Below are positions 1-12,200 of a DNA stretch of 64,000 nucleotides, one piece after another. The stretch lies in contig JAKUHH010000148.1 in the NCBI GenBank assembly GCA_022701365.1, forward strand, positions 1-64,000, written 5' to 3'. Under the pieces are notes generated by a model that saw nothing but the letters and a program-made list of their open reading frames with translations, ran no database searches and was not told where the DNA came from. Positions within the stretch are counted from its first letter, which is position 1. Each line of letters starts with the position of its first letter. Position numbers and translations under genes: made by a program. Origin of the DNA: Mycocentrospora acerina. Lineage: Eukaryota > Ascomycota > Dothideomycetes > Pleosporales.

Positions 1-551
1 TATAGCTTACTAATTAACTAGAAAGCTACTATATAATGCTTAGTTACTAAATTAACAACAGAAGCAGAGCTTCTCTTACTATCACTTGCAGGCTCTGAGA
101 TAATGTAGTAGCAACGACTATTTAAATCTATTTAATTCAACCTGCAGTTCACACTATTACTGTAGTGTAATAATTAACAAACAGTTGCTATAGTAACTAG
201 AGCAGCTAAGCAGCTATAAACTAAGCTTAAGCACGTTGACGTACATTATTAATAGATACGCTAGGAGGTAGCTTAAGGCAGGCTCTAGGTTAACTAGAAG
301 CCCACAGCAGAGATGCCTGCTGACAGCCTTACTAAAATCCTTAGTAAGCAGAAGCACGCTAGCTTCCTACGCTAGCTAGGCCTTACTAACCTCACCACAC
401 GGCTTAAGGCACAGGCACACGCAGGAGATCTAGGATCTGACCAATAGGAGCTCCCCAGGTGACGTTAGCCCACCCTGTGAACGCTGATTGGCTAGAAACA
501 CTATTACTTAAATTGTTACTCTTATATTGTAGAGCAGTTGCTTATCTACTT

Positions 552-742
552 ATTTTGCACATTATATTAGCTTAGTTATCCACCTCTCGCTCTGCTATAC
601 GGCACTCAAGCTGAGGGGGTGTGTCAGCCTACACCTGAGAGCGCACNATTTTGCACATTATATTAGCTTAGTTATCCACCTCTCGCTCTGCTATACGGCA
701 CTCAAGCTGAGGGGGTGTGTCAGCCTACACCTGAGAGCGCAC
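552..742. repeat. Exact 95-bp duplication around a single N (probable assembly join)
   Basis: Positions 552-646 and 648-742 are identical over 95 bp and are separated by one undetermined base at 647. The duplicated unit spans the end of the copia internal region, the purine tract and the first 25 bp of the LTR. Perfect identity next to an N, inside an otherwise decayed element, points to two contig ends joined without overlap collapse and not to a biological tandem repeat. Confidence 0.8.
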
Positions 743-846
743 GGGTGCAAGCACGTGTGCTCGCACGTGAGCACTCAACTCCTATATAGTCTCCGAGTCC
801 TATACTCTTAATAATACACCAAGTTCCTCCTGATTGTTCACTCACA
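718..846 (+). repeat. Copia 3' LTR (copy 1 of a dispersed family)
   Basis: This segment of about 129 bp runs from TGTCAGCC to CTCACA, so it has TG...CA ends, and it directly follows the purine tract of the copia remnant. It contains a CACGTG-rich part, a TATATAG box and a TAATACACCAAGTTCCTC segment. Diverged relatives lie near 3825, 4520, 21924, 28531 and 34875. Confidence 0.75.
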
Positions 847-2530
847 TGGTCCCCTGCCTGGAAAATATTATGAGCCACATAGGCATCACGAAAAAGGAAC
901 TGCACCGTAGTTCTATCTCTATTTGGTGCTAGATTACATGGTTAAGTTATCGTAGTCTTATAGTTAAATCTTGAGTACTGTAGAATCTAAAAAATCTTGT
1001 CCTAGATTGGTAATATAGTATGAAGAATTAAATAGTAGAAAGCATCAAAAGCTAAATTTGTTTATATCTAAGTCAAGTTTACACAAGGGCTACCATTTAA
1101 GTTGTCGAAGTTAATTAAAAAAGCTGGAGAAAATTGAGATTTGTTAGAAAGCCACCCCTCAATATGATTCGATTTGAACAGTAATAGAAAAGTCTAAACT
1201 GTCTCTTTTTCAGATAAATTGTCTTGGTTTTCAGCGTGCAATGAGAGGATTTGTACGTCAAGTGCACGGACGTAGTGAACGGAGCTAAAAACGATAAGCG
1301 GATCATATGGATATTAAAGTATGGAGTTAGTAATCAATTGTCTTGGGCAGCGGAGTTAACTTCCCTTAAAATTAAAAATGTCAGCAATTCTCGTCAAGGG
1401 CATTTAGCTATACAATTGCATTTGACTATTTCTTAGCGATCTTTTAAAGGCAGCAAAAATGCCAACAAGTCAGGCTGCGGAGCATGGGCGCTGTCCCCAG
1501 CATTTGCCAAGTTCTCCATTCTTGTCAAGCAGCATCTGCACCTCCACCGGGTCTTGATTAAGCGACACAATGTATTTGTCGATAAGATGATATGAGTTTC
1601 CTTAATATATGAGATGCGCAGCGGTGAGGATATTCGAATGTATAATCTAGGTAGTTCAAGGGTTAGGCAAACTGCAAGAATGTGAAGAAGTTTATATTAA
1701 TTCCTTGTCAAGGGAACTGAATTATCGAAGGCTCCTGTGTAGGTGAAACTTATTTATTTCGTTTCAAATAGTCATGGCATAGATTAGCTCTCTGTTTGCA
1801 GTAGAGGAGAGCACAATGGGAGAGGAAAATGAACAGATAGCAATTTGAAAACGATCTGCACGCAACTGTTTATTAACATTATCTCAGTTGGCACCATATA
1901 CTTAATACAAGCAAGATTGGCTCACTATGACCAAATTGCAGCTTAACATACTTAAAAGTGTCTGTTTCTTGGTTCTGGGGACATCATGATTTAAATCGGC
2001 ATGTAGGAAGACAGTTTGATAACTCCGGTTAGGTATGTGCGGAGAAGTATCACTTACAGAATCTTCAACTGGACTTTAGCAGTGATTAAATCCGATCATT
2101 ATGTCACTAAGAGCTCAACATTACCAATTTATCCGTAAAACAGCTGGTCGGAGGCATATGTTGCCGCCAGACTGCATAACATGCCTCGGTATTCTTGGGG
2201 AAGATAATCATTTGTCAATGTAGGCAATCTACTTATACCAAAGATGATATACTGGTCAGTAAGCTAACCACGAGAAGCTACAAGAGTCTTGGATTGTTCT
2301 CGGAGTTAGGATGGCAATAGTGATTAATTCACTTGTGATTTTGCTGCGCCCTTTTAATGCATTGCTCGCCAAGTAATTTGATTCAAGTGAAATGCTCTTA
2401 TTTTAGTTTAAATACTTGGTGTGTTTCAATCAGATGCCCCAATTATCTCGATCATCCATCTTGAGAAATACTTGAATCTTTCAAAGCCAAAATCACCACT
2501 TTTCTCAAAAGCTTCTAAACCAAAGCTACA
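847..2530. other. Gene-free AT-rich stretch
   Basis: No reading frame here shows recognisable family similarity, splice structure or transposon ends. The 5' flank and promoter of the alcohol dehydrogenase must lie in its last few hundred bases, but I see no clear TATA box or binding site. Confidence 0.5.
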
Positions 2531-3759
2531 ATGGTCCCCCTGCTTCCCAAAGTCTTCAAAGCTGCTGTAATATTGGGAAAAGGCGAAAGCCTTACCTATA
2601 AGGATGTTAATTTGGTTGAGCCAAATAAGGGAGAAGTTCTCGTTAAAGTCCTCGCCTGTGGCGTTTGCCACAGTGACGTCTTAGTACAGAATGGCTATCT
2701 CCCCAACGATTTTCCTCGAACACCTGGCCATGAGCTTGTTGGCGACATTGTAGCGGTCGGTGAGGGCGTGACGCGCTTCAGAGGAGGCGAGAGAGTTGGC
2801 GGACCTTGGCATGGAGGTAGAGCATTTTTCCACTAAATCCAACTTTAGACCATTTGATTTAGTGCATTTTGCTAATCTGTTTGTTTCGATTCCTTCAGGA
2901 CATGATTCAAAATGCCGCCCATGTCAACAGGGAAAACTTCAAATGTGCGTTAACCAGGAGATCAACGGGGTCACCCGAGATGGCGGCTATGCCGAGTACG
3001 CTCTCCTACGCGAGGAAGCTGTGGTCCGTGTCCCATCAGACCTTGATCCAGTTGAGATAGCTCCGCTTCTATGCGCCGGTGTGACTGTCTTCAATGGCAT
3101 GCGTAAATTGTAGGCAACCTTCTTTCGATTGTGATATCTGACACTTGCTGATACACATATCACGCGATATGTGTTGCCGTTTCTTGGACCTTTCAAAGAT
3201 AATGCAACTAGATCTAACTTTTCCTAGGAATGTGGAGGCCGGTAGCCTTGTGGCTATCCAGGGGCTTGGCGGACTTGGTCATCTAGCGGTTCAATTTGCG
3301 CACGCAATGGGCTACAAGACGGTGGCACTCTCGAATGGCGACAGCAAACGTGAGTTTGCAATCAAGCTGGGCGCACACAAATATATCGACACGAGCAAAG
3401 AAGACCCGGTTAAGAAGCTGCAGGAGTTGGGTGGGGCAGATATGATATGTGCAACAGCACCCAATCCACAATCTATAGGCCCACTGGTTGCAGGGCTTTC
3501 TCCTGGCGGTAAACTATTAGTTCTGGCTGCAGTAGGCAAAATCGAGTTTGACACTATCGCAATGATCAATGGAGGTCTATCAGTACATGGATGGGCTTCA
3601 GGACATGCGCTGGACTCGGAGGAAACTATAGCCTTCGCTCGTGATCATGGAATCAGGTGCATGGTCGAGAAGTTTTCGTTAAGCGACGCGAACAATGCAT
3701 TTGAGCATATGCTCTCAGGGAAGGCACGGTTTAGAACTGTCTTAGTTCCAGAAGAGTAG
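2531..3759 (+). CDS. Zinc-dependent alcohol dehydrogenase, 3 exons
   Basis: Medium-chain zinc dehydrogenase, predicted to interconvert alcohols and aldehydes with NAD(H) in the cytosol. Exons are 2531-2816, 2899-3109 and 3228-3759; introns of 82 and 118 nt have GT..AG ends and splicing keeps the frame, giving 342 residues, normal for the family. Catalytic zinc ligands are visible as GVCHSD (Cys46) and GHE (His67), with Cys154 in the third position. The structural-zinc loop HDSKCRPCQQGKLQMC has three cysteines (101, 104, 112), with Asp replacing the first cysteine, as I recall for fungal relatives. The coenzyme motif GLGGLG is at 178-183. Each unspliced frame alone looks broken, but that is due to the introns. 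Substrate is unknown. An LTR fragment begins 65 bp after the stop. Confidence 0.92.
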
Positions 3760-3824
3760 AGAGTTATTCACAGCGCATGAGCAGAGCGTCGTAGTCGTGC
3801 CTGAGTTATGTTGGTGATGGTTCA

Positions 3825-3947
3825 TGTCAGCCAACAACTAAGGATTACCACGTCTGTGAGCACGTAAGCACACCAAGTCAAAGTGGTCTATTATTCGTAC
3901 ACTCATAGTAATACAACAAGTTCCTCATTCTCTAATGGTTCCCTCAA
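3825..3947 (+). repeat. Diverged copia solo LTR fragment (copy 2)
   Basis: It begins TGTCAGCC and ends GGTTCCCTCAAA. It shares with copy 1 the GTGAGCACGTAAGCAC-like block and the TAATACAACAAGTTCCTC block. No flanking copia coding sequence is visible and I found no convincing target-site duplication. The match is to copy 1 at 718-846, by eye. Confidence 0.6.
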
Positions 3948-4429
3948 AGCATCTTGTCAAAACATTTGATGCTCGAGAGGAAAACATAACGTGATTTTTC
4001 TGCTTAAACTCAGCCTCAGCTGACAAACGAAGATTACAGTCTACCTCAGAATTTGAACACAATATTTACTATGAGACATTTCCATTTCATAAATTCTAAA
4101 TATCATTCATTATGCGCTTAAAGGCCTGAAAATAGGCAAAACTTAATATTTTACACAACGAGTACAAGTGGAATTTTAGTCAAAACTGATGGTTCATTAT
4201 GTTTAGTGGCATATGAGCATGCAACACCTTCATAATTTCCTTTTTTTACATCTTCAATTCTTGGACATGTTCTCTCTCCAAATAATCCCTCGCAGAAATA
4301 CTTAGCCATTTACTAAATTCATAATAGCGACCTCAGCACAAGGTTTGAATCTCAGGCATACTTAGGAGATGCAGACTTCAGGGAGTGTTACTGAAGCACA
4401 GAGGTTCGATTTATTTGAACTGATGCTCT

Positions 4430-4641
4430 TTTACATCATAGAGCAGTTGCTCAGCCACCTATTTTCTACCTATCCACCCTCATTTTGGTATGCTATACTG
4501 CACTCAAGCTAAGGGTGCGTGTCAGCTAACACTGGTATACTATTACGTATGCAAGCACGTGAGTACCCAGCGCTTATGTAGTCTCCTATTCCTACATTTA
4601 TGATGATACAACATGGTCATCTACCAGTTTTTCCCTCACGG
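4430..4641 (+). repeat. Diverged copia 3' end plus LTR (copy 3)
   Basis: Positions 4430-4519 resemble the copia sequence just before the LTR at 525-717 (AGAGCAGTTGCT, TATCCACC, GCTATAC.GCACTCAAGCT). The LTR-like part starts TGTCAGC at 4520 and runs to TTTCCCTCAC near 4639. This is a short 3' relic of the same family as the element at the window start. Confidence 0.6.
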
Positions 4642-6675
4642 AGGACTACGGACGTTGTTGTATAACTAGACATGATGTTCATGCCTCCAAGGTAAATATT
4701 GAGATTCCACAGGCTGCAAAGACTTCGTGCTTGGCTTTCTAATACTTAGCCTTGTGAAGTTCTTAGCTTTACAATTTGAGTGTAATTTTCTAATTTCATG
4801 ATTTGTCTTTGTCACTGCTTGAGCGTGGCTTTCGTGGTTACTGTCTCCTTTCCCTGCATTGACCATGTGCAAATATGTGACTACATTTTGGCCCGCGTCA
4901 TAATAATCGCGATGGAGGCGATAGGCTTGTCCACTGTAATTCAGGATGCTTGATTACGTATTGATAGCCGGTAGGATGGCGAATAATTCAATAGGCGGAA
5001 TTCTAACAGGAAGATGGAATGCAAGAAAAGAGTTGCCTTACTGTCATTATGAATTTTGTTAAAAATAGGGGCATCAGCAAGTGCTTTTCCATCAAACTCT
5101 AGAAAAGAGGAATGTGTAGATATTGTGTGCTCTCTAATATAGGCAGAAGGGACTGGATCGTGGCTATTAACTAAAGCTCTTCAAGCTCACCACACCACTA
5201 CTATCAACAAATACGATCATACAAGTCTAGCTTCGGCTTAGCGTATTTCTCTGAAAGGAAAGGCCTGAGGTGGAAAATGCATGCAAATAGTGAAGATTCT
5301 TGAAAGTAACTCCGGAACTCTCAGACTAGTGTAACCCAATCCTATGCGGCAACGTTCTAAATTTCGTGAAAGATGACGAAACCATAAGTACAGCTGTAGT
5401 TTATGTATTTAAAAAATGAGAATTTAGTTCAACATCTTGCTTCCAGTAGCTGTACCGGCAAGCTTGTTTATTATACATTTATGTACTTTTCTTTGTCTTC
5501 CTCGTTATGTTCATCCTCCATGTCTCATTTAACTGATGTAATAGTTACGCTCGGCAACACTTACAGAACTTACGACCAATCATCTATTTTATTTAGTTGT
5601 TCATCGTATTATTGAAACCGAAGAAGCTCTTACGTATGCCTACCCTCTTTAGTAGGTTGTATCTCCGAAGATGTCGTGCGGTGCTGCAGTGCTTGCTGTC
5701 CTGTTCTTTGTATCCCCTGCTGCCTACTCAAGCTCTTGACAGCCTTTCACTGCTGCAGAGCCTTCTGATTTAATATTCCCAAGCATTAAAGATTGCTTTC
5801 TTAATGCTGTACCATCATACAAGCTACAAAGTTCTTTGTGAGCTGCGCAACCATTACTGCCTGTTCTAGATTGTAATAGTGTGATCCGTGCATTAGCATC
5901 ATGAAATATTCTCTCAAAATTCAATGTTCCTGCCTGTGCTTAAGCTAGTCTCGCTTATTACAACTTAGCCAATAGACAGCACAGCCTGTTTGGCAGCAAA
6001 CCTGTTTCTGATGTGATACATCAACCCCTGACCTGTGCTCTAAACCATACTAGGTTTAGTTTTAGAGTTAGACATGGTCTAGAATTAGGAAAGGAGAATA
6101 AACGTCTCGGCCTGAGCTTAAACACGCAATTAGCCTAAACAGCAGCGTTTGCTAGGAGACATATTCGTGATGTAAATAACACCTGTGCGTGCAATTCTGT
6201 CAACGTTTTCAACGTAACTTACAGTGTATGAATGCATCACAGAGCTTACTCACCTGTGCACAAGAAGCACTCAAGGACGCTTATGCAGGAATCAATCCAC
6301 TTGAACCTTGGCTTTATGGCGTCTAAGCCAAGGGAAGGATAGGTGTTCTTAATACCGTATGTTAAGTAATCAAGCGGTATAAAATAAACCAATTACACAC
6401 CATCGGGACATAATTTCATAGAGTCTAACTCGTTAGAACCTAATTTTTGCAAACAAAGTTTGTAGAGTATTGTACACTATACCTACTTGCTATAAGACGA
6501 TCGTATTTTAGGCCAGACATAAAGGAGACAACACGCTAGGACTCTTGGGAACATATCTTTTCTAATAGAGTTTCGTATTTATATATTACATGTACAGTGA
6601 ATTTTCTTTCCTGTTCAACCTTCAGTGTTTACTTTGAGAAGCTCGCTGTAGTTTCTACAACCAAAGACTTAAAAG
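4642..6675. other. Gene-free AT-rich stretch
   Basis: No intact gene was recognised. The only coding-like stretch is a minus-strand frame of 66 codons at 5724-5924, described under findings. The promoter of the receptor gene at 6676 must lie at the right end. Confidence 0.5.
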
Positions 6676-8181
6676 ATGAGAAGGTGCTTTCCAACTGAGG
6701 CAACTTTCATAATATTGTTGCTGTCTTTTTGTGAAGCTCAGGCGAACACTCTTCGCTCGTTGCCAACCTGCGCAGTGAGTATACGTCTGACTATATGTTT
6801 ACCTATCAATACGTGCTCACCGTTTATTTAGCAAGAGTGTGTAAACGCAACCTTCACGACTCCAACATGTCGTCCACTCTTGGCCGTAGATGCTTCTTGC
6901 GCCTGTCTTGACACTATTTTGCTGGCCGAAACCAAACGCTGCTTTGAAACGTCGTGTATTCGGAAAGACGATCTTAGAGCACTTAATATCACTTCAATCG
7001 CATGTGACGAACAAGTCCGTGACAAGTCAAAACGCTATCGGACCCTGAACGTAGCCTTCTTCTCAGTAGCCGTCGTCGCTATAGCTGTTCAGTGCGCGGT
7101 ACGCGGCTTCCTTGGACGACTGCAATGGCTTGATGACGGTAACATGATGTTGGTTCTGACTTCGGATTCCGTTTTATTGGCCTCAACCTACAAAATGTCG
7201 TTGACTGGCCTAGGACAGGATATTTGGAAGATCCCGTTTCCGGATATTACAACCACACTTCTAGTAAGACGTACATTTGGTCATCGAAACCTCGGTCTGA
7301 CTTCTCGCTTTAGTATTTCTATATCAGTGAGATCGCTTACTTTACAACCATCGGCTTCATCAAAGTGTCCTTCTTACTTTTCTTTCTCCAAATCTTTCCA
7401 CACAAACGATTTAGGAGCATAGTATGCGCTGTGATATACTTCCAGATCGCGTCGATAGTAGCATTTGTTGCCGCAGCTATCTTTATCTGCAGCCCTATAA
7501 GCTTTACCTGGAGGCATTGGGATGGGGAACATACTGGGAAATGCATCAACAATAATTCGCTGGCCTTTTCTCATGCTGCGCATAACATCTTCGTCGACTT
7601 CGTAATATTAATCCTACCAATAACGAAGATTTGGAGATTGCACCTTGTGTGGAAGAAAAAGATTGGGGTGATGCTCATGTTTAGTGTTGGAGCTTGGTAT
7701 GTTATGTTTATAGAGCGTTTTGCGCAAAAACGCGAACCGCTGGAGCTCGCTAACCAGCACAACCAGCGTTACCATCGTTTCGATACTTCGACTTCATTAT
7801 CTTGTGCACTTTGCAACAACCACAAACATGACGTGGGATCACCTCGAAACTAGCCTATGGTCGTTAATCGAATGTCAGGTCGGCATTATCTGTGCATGCA
7901 TGCCTTCGATCCGTCTCGGGCTAGCACACCTATTTCCTAGAATTATGGGCAGCAGATCTCACCTTACTGGAGATGATATGGGGGGACACTATGGAGATAG
8001 TCCAACATATGCACTTAGCAGGCCGACCGCAAACGAGATCAGTGTGCAAACTACCTTCAGGGTGAGTCATGTGAAAAGGCCACATACAACTGATGATCAA
8101 GGGAGTTTTGTGCAGTTGGTAGAAATTGAGACAGACCCGAAGAGTGAAAAGAGTACGCCAAAGAGTGTCGTGGCTCAATAG
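6676..8181 (+). CDS. CFEM-domain Pth11-like seven-helix receptor (A), 4 exons
   Basis: Predicted plasma-membrane receptor with an extracellular CFEM domain and a fungal rhodopsin-type seven-helix region, the Pth11-like GPCR architecture known from Magnaporthe. Exons are 6676-6774, 6832-7263, 7314-7696 and 7767-8181; introns are 57, 50 and 70 nt, giving 442 residues. A signal peptide (MRRCFPTEATFIILLLSF) is followed by eight cysteines in CFEM order, starting LPTCA/QEC and continuing C.C and RC...SC. Helices follow from about residue 95, with conserved GLGQDIW, the QIF loop, WRHWDGEHTGKC and VTIVSILRL. The tail is hydrophilic. The intron directly after LPTCA is also present in the paralogue at 29062-30494. 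Ligand and G-protein coupling are unknown. Confidence 0.88.
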
Positions 8182-9289
8182 TAACTCACACTCACTATAA
8201 TACGTGGAAAATTTTAAACGACTCAAGAAGACGAAATAGATTCACTTTTGGTTTAGCAATTCCTTACCCTAGCATTTGGTCTTGGTTTGCGTGAGTAGAG
8301 TATTGCATAATAATTGTATGACATTTAGAGAGTAGTCACTTCTATACGCATATTATCTACTGATCTTTACTAATGACGGCGCGTTAAGACATGAATTCTG
8401 AAATCACCGACGCTGATATAGGTAACGACCGTGTAGCACTTTACGTGAATTTGTATCAACATCCCTGAGTCGTCTTTGTTGTGAGGATACATGTGCTGTT
8501 CTGTCTGCTGGTTTATTAGTTAACTCATCAAATTATTATTTTGGCTTCCATGACACAATAGAAATAGGTACATTCTTACAGTTGTCAGATATTTTTTCTC
8601 GCCTCCATGACCACTATGATGATTTGGAAACAGCTCTCTTCAGTTTTCAGAGTTAGTGCACCGATATATTTTTCTGTATCAGTGCTATTAATACTAATCG
8701 TCCTATCGCAGCTAGCCCAGGCGTAGACAAGACAAAGATTAAGTTTAATGCGGTAACGTTGGAATAAATTTTTAGAAAGATTATACTAAAAACACAGATA
8801 ATAGGCTCACTATGTTTTGAGAGTATGACAGGTAAGTAGTTGTGCCTTGTATATTTCTTATCAAAGAATTTAGAAATTTAAACTGATTTTATGACTATGC
8901 AATGATAAATTTTTCAACACTGCCACGCCAATCACTATCTTTTGACCGAATTTATTCCTGCCCTAGTCTCTTTAACTGACCGAATTTACTTTGTCACTGG
9001 ACCAAATTCTAGTTCCTGTGACCCACAAGCCGGAATGGCGTTATAGACAGATTCGGCTGAAACACATTGTGCAGGTACATACGCAGAAATTCCAAAATTA
9101 AGATCTGCTGTTAATAACTTCACTCTGAGTCTTCCCTTGCAATTCAAGTTTGCTGAAGAATGGCCTTTATAGAAGATCTCACGGCGAATCTTGTGGCAAG
9201 TGTTAGAAGACTTTCCCAACTTGGAAACTGAAATTAGATTAATGCTCAAAATGTCCGCACTGCGGCCATATCAACCCCACTGGAGCTGC
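8182..9289. other. AT-rich spacer before the PKS remnant
   Basis: No gene was recognised. The sequence is AT-rich up to about 9240 and then changes to a more GC-rich composition, where the polyketide synthase remnant begins. A minus-strand frame at 8986-9249 was considered and rejected. Confidence 0.45.
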
Positions 9290-12200
9290 TGAGTGAAGTC
9301 CGGAGCCAAGAGGAGCAATTTCAGCATCTTTTCTACCTGCTACGCTGTTACCCGAATCCATTCAATTCGGCGCTACTAACTTGCGTGGCCACAAGTCTGT
9401 GGATAGTGCCAATAGTTCGTTCTATTGTGATTTAACGCTGCACAGGCAATTTTAGTCAACAACTCTACCTCAGTGGAAAATTTGGCTCCTAAATTTAGAC
9501 TGCTTATGGATGTCATGACTAGTATTGTTCAATACGCCATCACGAATGGCATCTTTCGCGGGCCTAGCAAAGTCAAATTCGCATAGAGCGCGATCAACGC
9601 ATATATTGCCAACCACGAGCATGTGAGAGATATCGCTAGTATTGCCACCTTAGAAATGGCAATCATGATCTTGAATTTTGTCGAAGCGTTGATGCAGCAT
9701 CGCATGAACAGTAGAAAAAGTCAAGCGGCTGCGTTGAACATCGCATATCTGGACTTCGTCAATGCCTTTGAATTCATCGAAAGCGCCAATCCTCCGGGGT
9801 GAGATCGACATGGAGATGAGCGAGCTGCTGCACGAGTACGACACTAACACGGTGCATCCATCAGCTGCGCATAGTTGCAGACAAGAACTCAGGTGCCCGC
9901 ATCCTCTACATAGGCGCTGGTGCCAGCGCCAGTGCCGACGCCATACGTCGCATATTAGAGACGCTTGGCACGTACAAGACGCCACAGGTGGCTAGCGGAC
10001 ATACCACCGAGCTATCTTTGAAGTTTTTGGAAGATGTCTGTACTTTTGCAGGCTGGATCGACCTGCTCGAGTTTGACTAGCTCGATATTGAGTATAGTCC
10101 AATCAAGCAGAAGTTCGTCTTGGGAGCTACGACATTGTTGTAGCATCCCAAGCCCACGCGCCACCAAGAAAATGACAAGTGCCGCGACCAATGTGGGCAG
10201 CCTGCTGAAGCTATGCAGTACGTTGCTGTTGGTAGAGACGACCATGAATCACGTTGATATCGACTTCGTCTTCGGTCTACTGCTAAGCTGGCGGCAAAGC
10301 GAGGAGAAACACGACCAAAAGAGCCCAAACTTGACAGCGCTCCACTGGGATAGCGAGCTTCGAGACACTGGGTCTAGTGGTATCGATCTCGAGGTTCGTG
10401 ATTTTGAGAGCAACATATTGCATAACTACAGCTTTATCATGTCGACGGCGTCGCTCGCTGAACACTAGAATCCTGACCTGTGCCGAGTCAGTGCCAGAGA
10501 AAGCTTCGCGGCGGTCACCAGCAATAAGAGTCTTACGCCGCCGGCTTTGTCGATCTGCTTTGCTGCAGCATTTAGGCACTGTTCAATAATGTTTCTCTCG
10601 CCAGAGCATCTAGTACTTGAGAAGAGCAGTTTCGACGCCTACAAGAGCAAGGGCTGTGTTTTAGTGGTCGAGATGGACGAGCCAATACTATTAGACCTTG
10701 ATACGATGCGCCTAGACGACCTCTATACCATAGTATCATAGTGCAGTGGTCTGGTCTGGGTCACGACGGGCGATGCTGTGGACAGTGAGGTGCTCGAGCC
10801 AGCTCTCAGCCAAGGCTTCCTGTACGTGCTGCGCAACGAACTCATCAGCCGTATCCACCTTCCTCTAAACCTCGACCCCGTATGTGCAGTTGATACGGTC
10901 CTACGACAGAGAGGCCGTCGTCTCGTCCGTCGTACGGGTGCTCGAAGAAGGGTTCGGGCGTGTCGACAGCGAGATTGGCTCGTCGATTTCGAGTGCGCAG
11001 AGCGTGATGGCGTGCCGCTAATTCACTGTGTCTATAAGGACAAGCAATCCAACAAAATAATCATTGGCCCGCTTGTTCTGAGCTGGGGTGAGATACTGTA
11101 CGGGACCAAAGACGATGATGGAGACATTGATGCGCCTGCCGACATTTCCCTGGAGCCCCCGATGCAAGAGGACCGGTCACTGCGACTGGGCGTGGGGATT
11201 CCGGGACACTTGGACACTTGGACGCGTTGGCCTTTATTGCCGACGAGGAAGTTGACCGAAGGCACAAGGCTTTGGCGCCTGCGCTGATGGAGATGACGCT
11301 GCGTGCCTAAGGTCTTGGCTTGCGCAGCGTCATGGCGACATGGACCTTGAGACGGCGGCATCACTTCCCCTCGTCTTCACTGTCGCTTACGCCACACTCG
11401 TCGATACGGCGTGCCTCATGTCTGGGCAGTCGGTGCTCATCCACGCTGAGGCTGGGGGCTTCGGGCAGGTCACTTGGTTGCAATCGGCAAGAACGAGATG
11501 GCGAGCAACAGCCTGGTCATGCTCGAGTCCTTCTCGCGCGGCATCTCGCTGACGTCACTGGACGTCCAACGCTCCTGCACCGCCGCGGACCCCGCGTCCA
11601 TGACGTGCTTGGCGAGTTGGCCCTCAAGCCAGTCTGCCCAGTGTCCGTTCGCCACACGCGAGATGCTTAGCCAGATGTCCGTTTCGTGCAGACGGGCGCA
11701 CGCGTGGGCAAGGTTGTGATGTCGGCTGGGCCGCCTCTTGCGAGGACCCCGGGTCTGCCAAGTGTTTTTATTGATCTCGGATCCATCTCTGACATTGGCT
11801 CCATCTCCAAGACGGCCAAGGTGGCTGAGCGCCTGCGCAAGAATGACGACTTTGCTATACTAGACGAGGACACTGCGCTGCGGGCACTCAACGCCGCTGT
11901 CCTCCACCCGCTCGGCGGCCGATTCCAGATCATCGTTAAACTCATCTCTAGTCCAGGCCCGGAGTGGGATGTTGCCAGTCGCTCGTAGCTGGAACGTGAT
12001 ACCCGCTTCTTGCCCCTGCGTCATCGCAGCAAGGCTCTATCGCGGGACGGACCGTCCCACGCCAACGACGGCGGTAGTGGCGTGTCACTCGCTGCGCAGC
12101 TTCGTGAGGCGAGCTCCCAGCAAGACGGGGCCATTCTGATCGGCACAGCCGTTGTGTCTAATCTGGCTTACATTTTTATGATCCCCGTATCTGAGATCGA

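Larger units (their letters stand above)
1..846 (+). mobile_element. RIP-decayed 3' end of a Ty1/copia retrotransposon with 3' LTR
   Basis: Translating the plus strand with stops allowed gives the end of a copia polyprotein (reverse transcriptase/RNase H). About positions 65-150 read AELL.LSLAGSEIM followed by two stops where the family has WW. Further on are KLKHVDVHY and PTAEMPADSLTKIL, then KH.SF and LGL, the usual copia C-terminus. Stops at W and Q positions fit G-to-A and C-to-T change, as in RIP. A purine-rich tract (ctgagggggtg) sits directly before the LTR, as expected for plus-strand priming. The element enters the window truncated and cannot be functional. A single N at 647 interrupts it. 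Confidence 0.85.

Noticed and set aside
8986..9249. Minus-strand frame with NLISVSKLGK, resembling a copia protease region
   Set aside because: Only about seven residues resemble the copia NLISV-KL motif. The flanking residues do not follow the family and no other copia parts lie nearby.
9650..9985. Minus-strand 111-codon frame over the PKS relic
   Set aside because: It is a shadow of the methyltransferase remnant, which reads on the plus strand.
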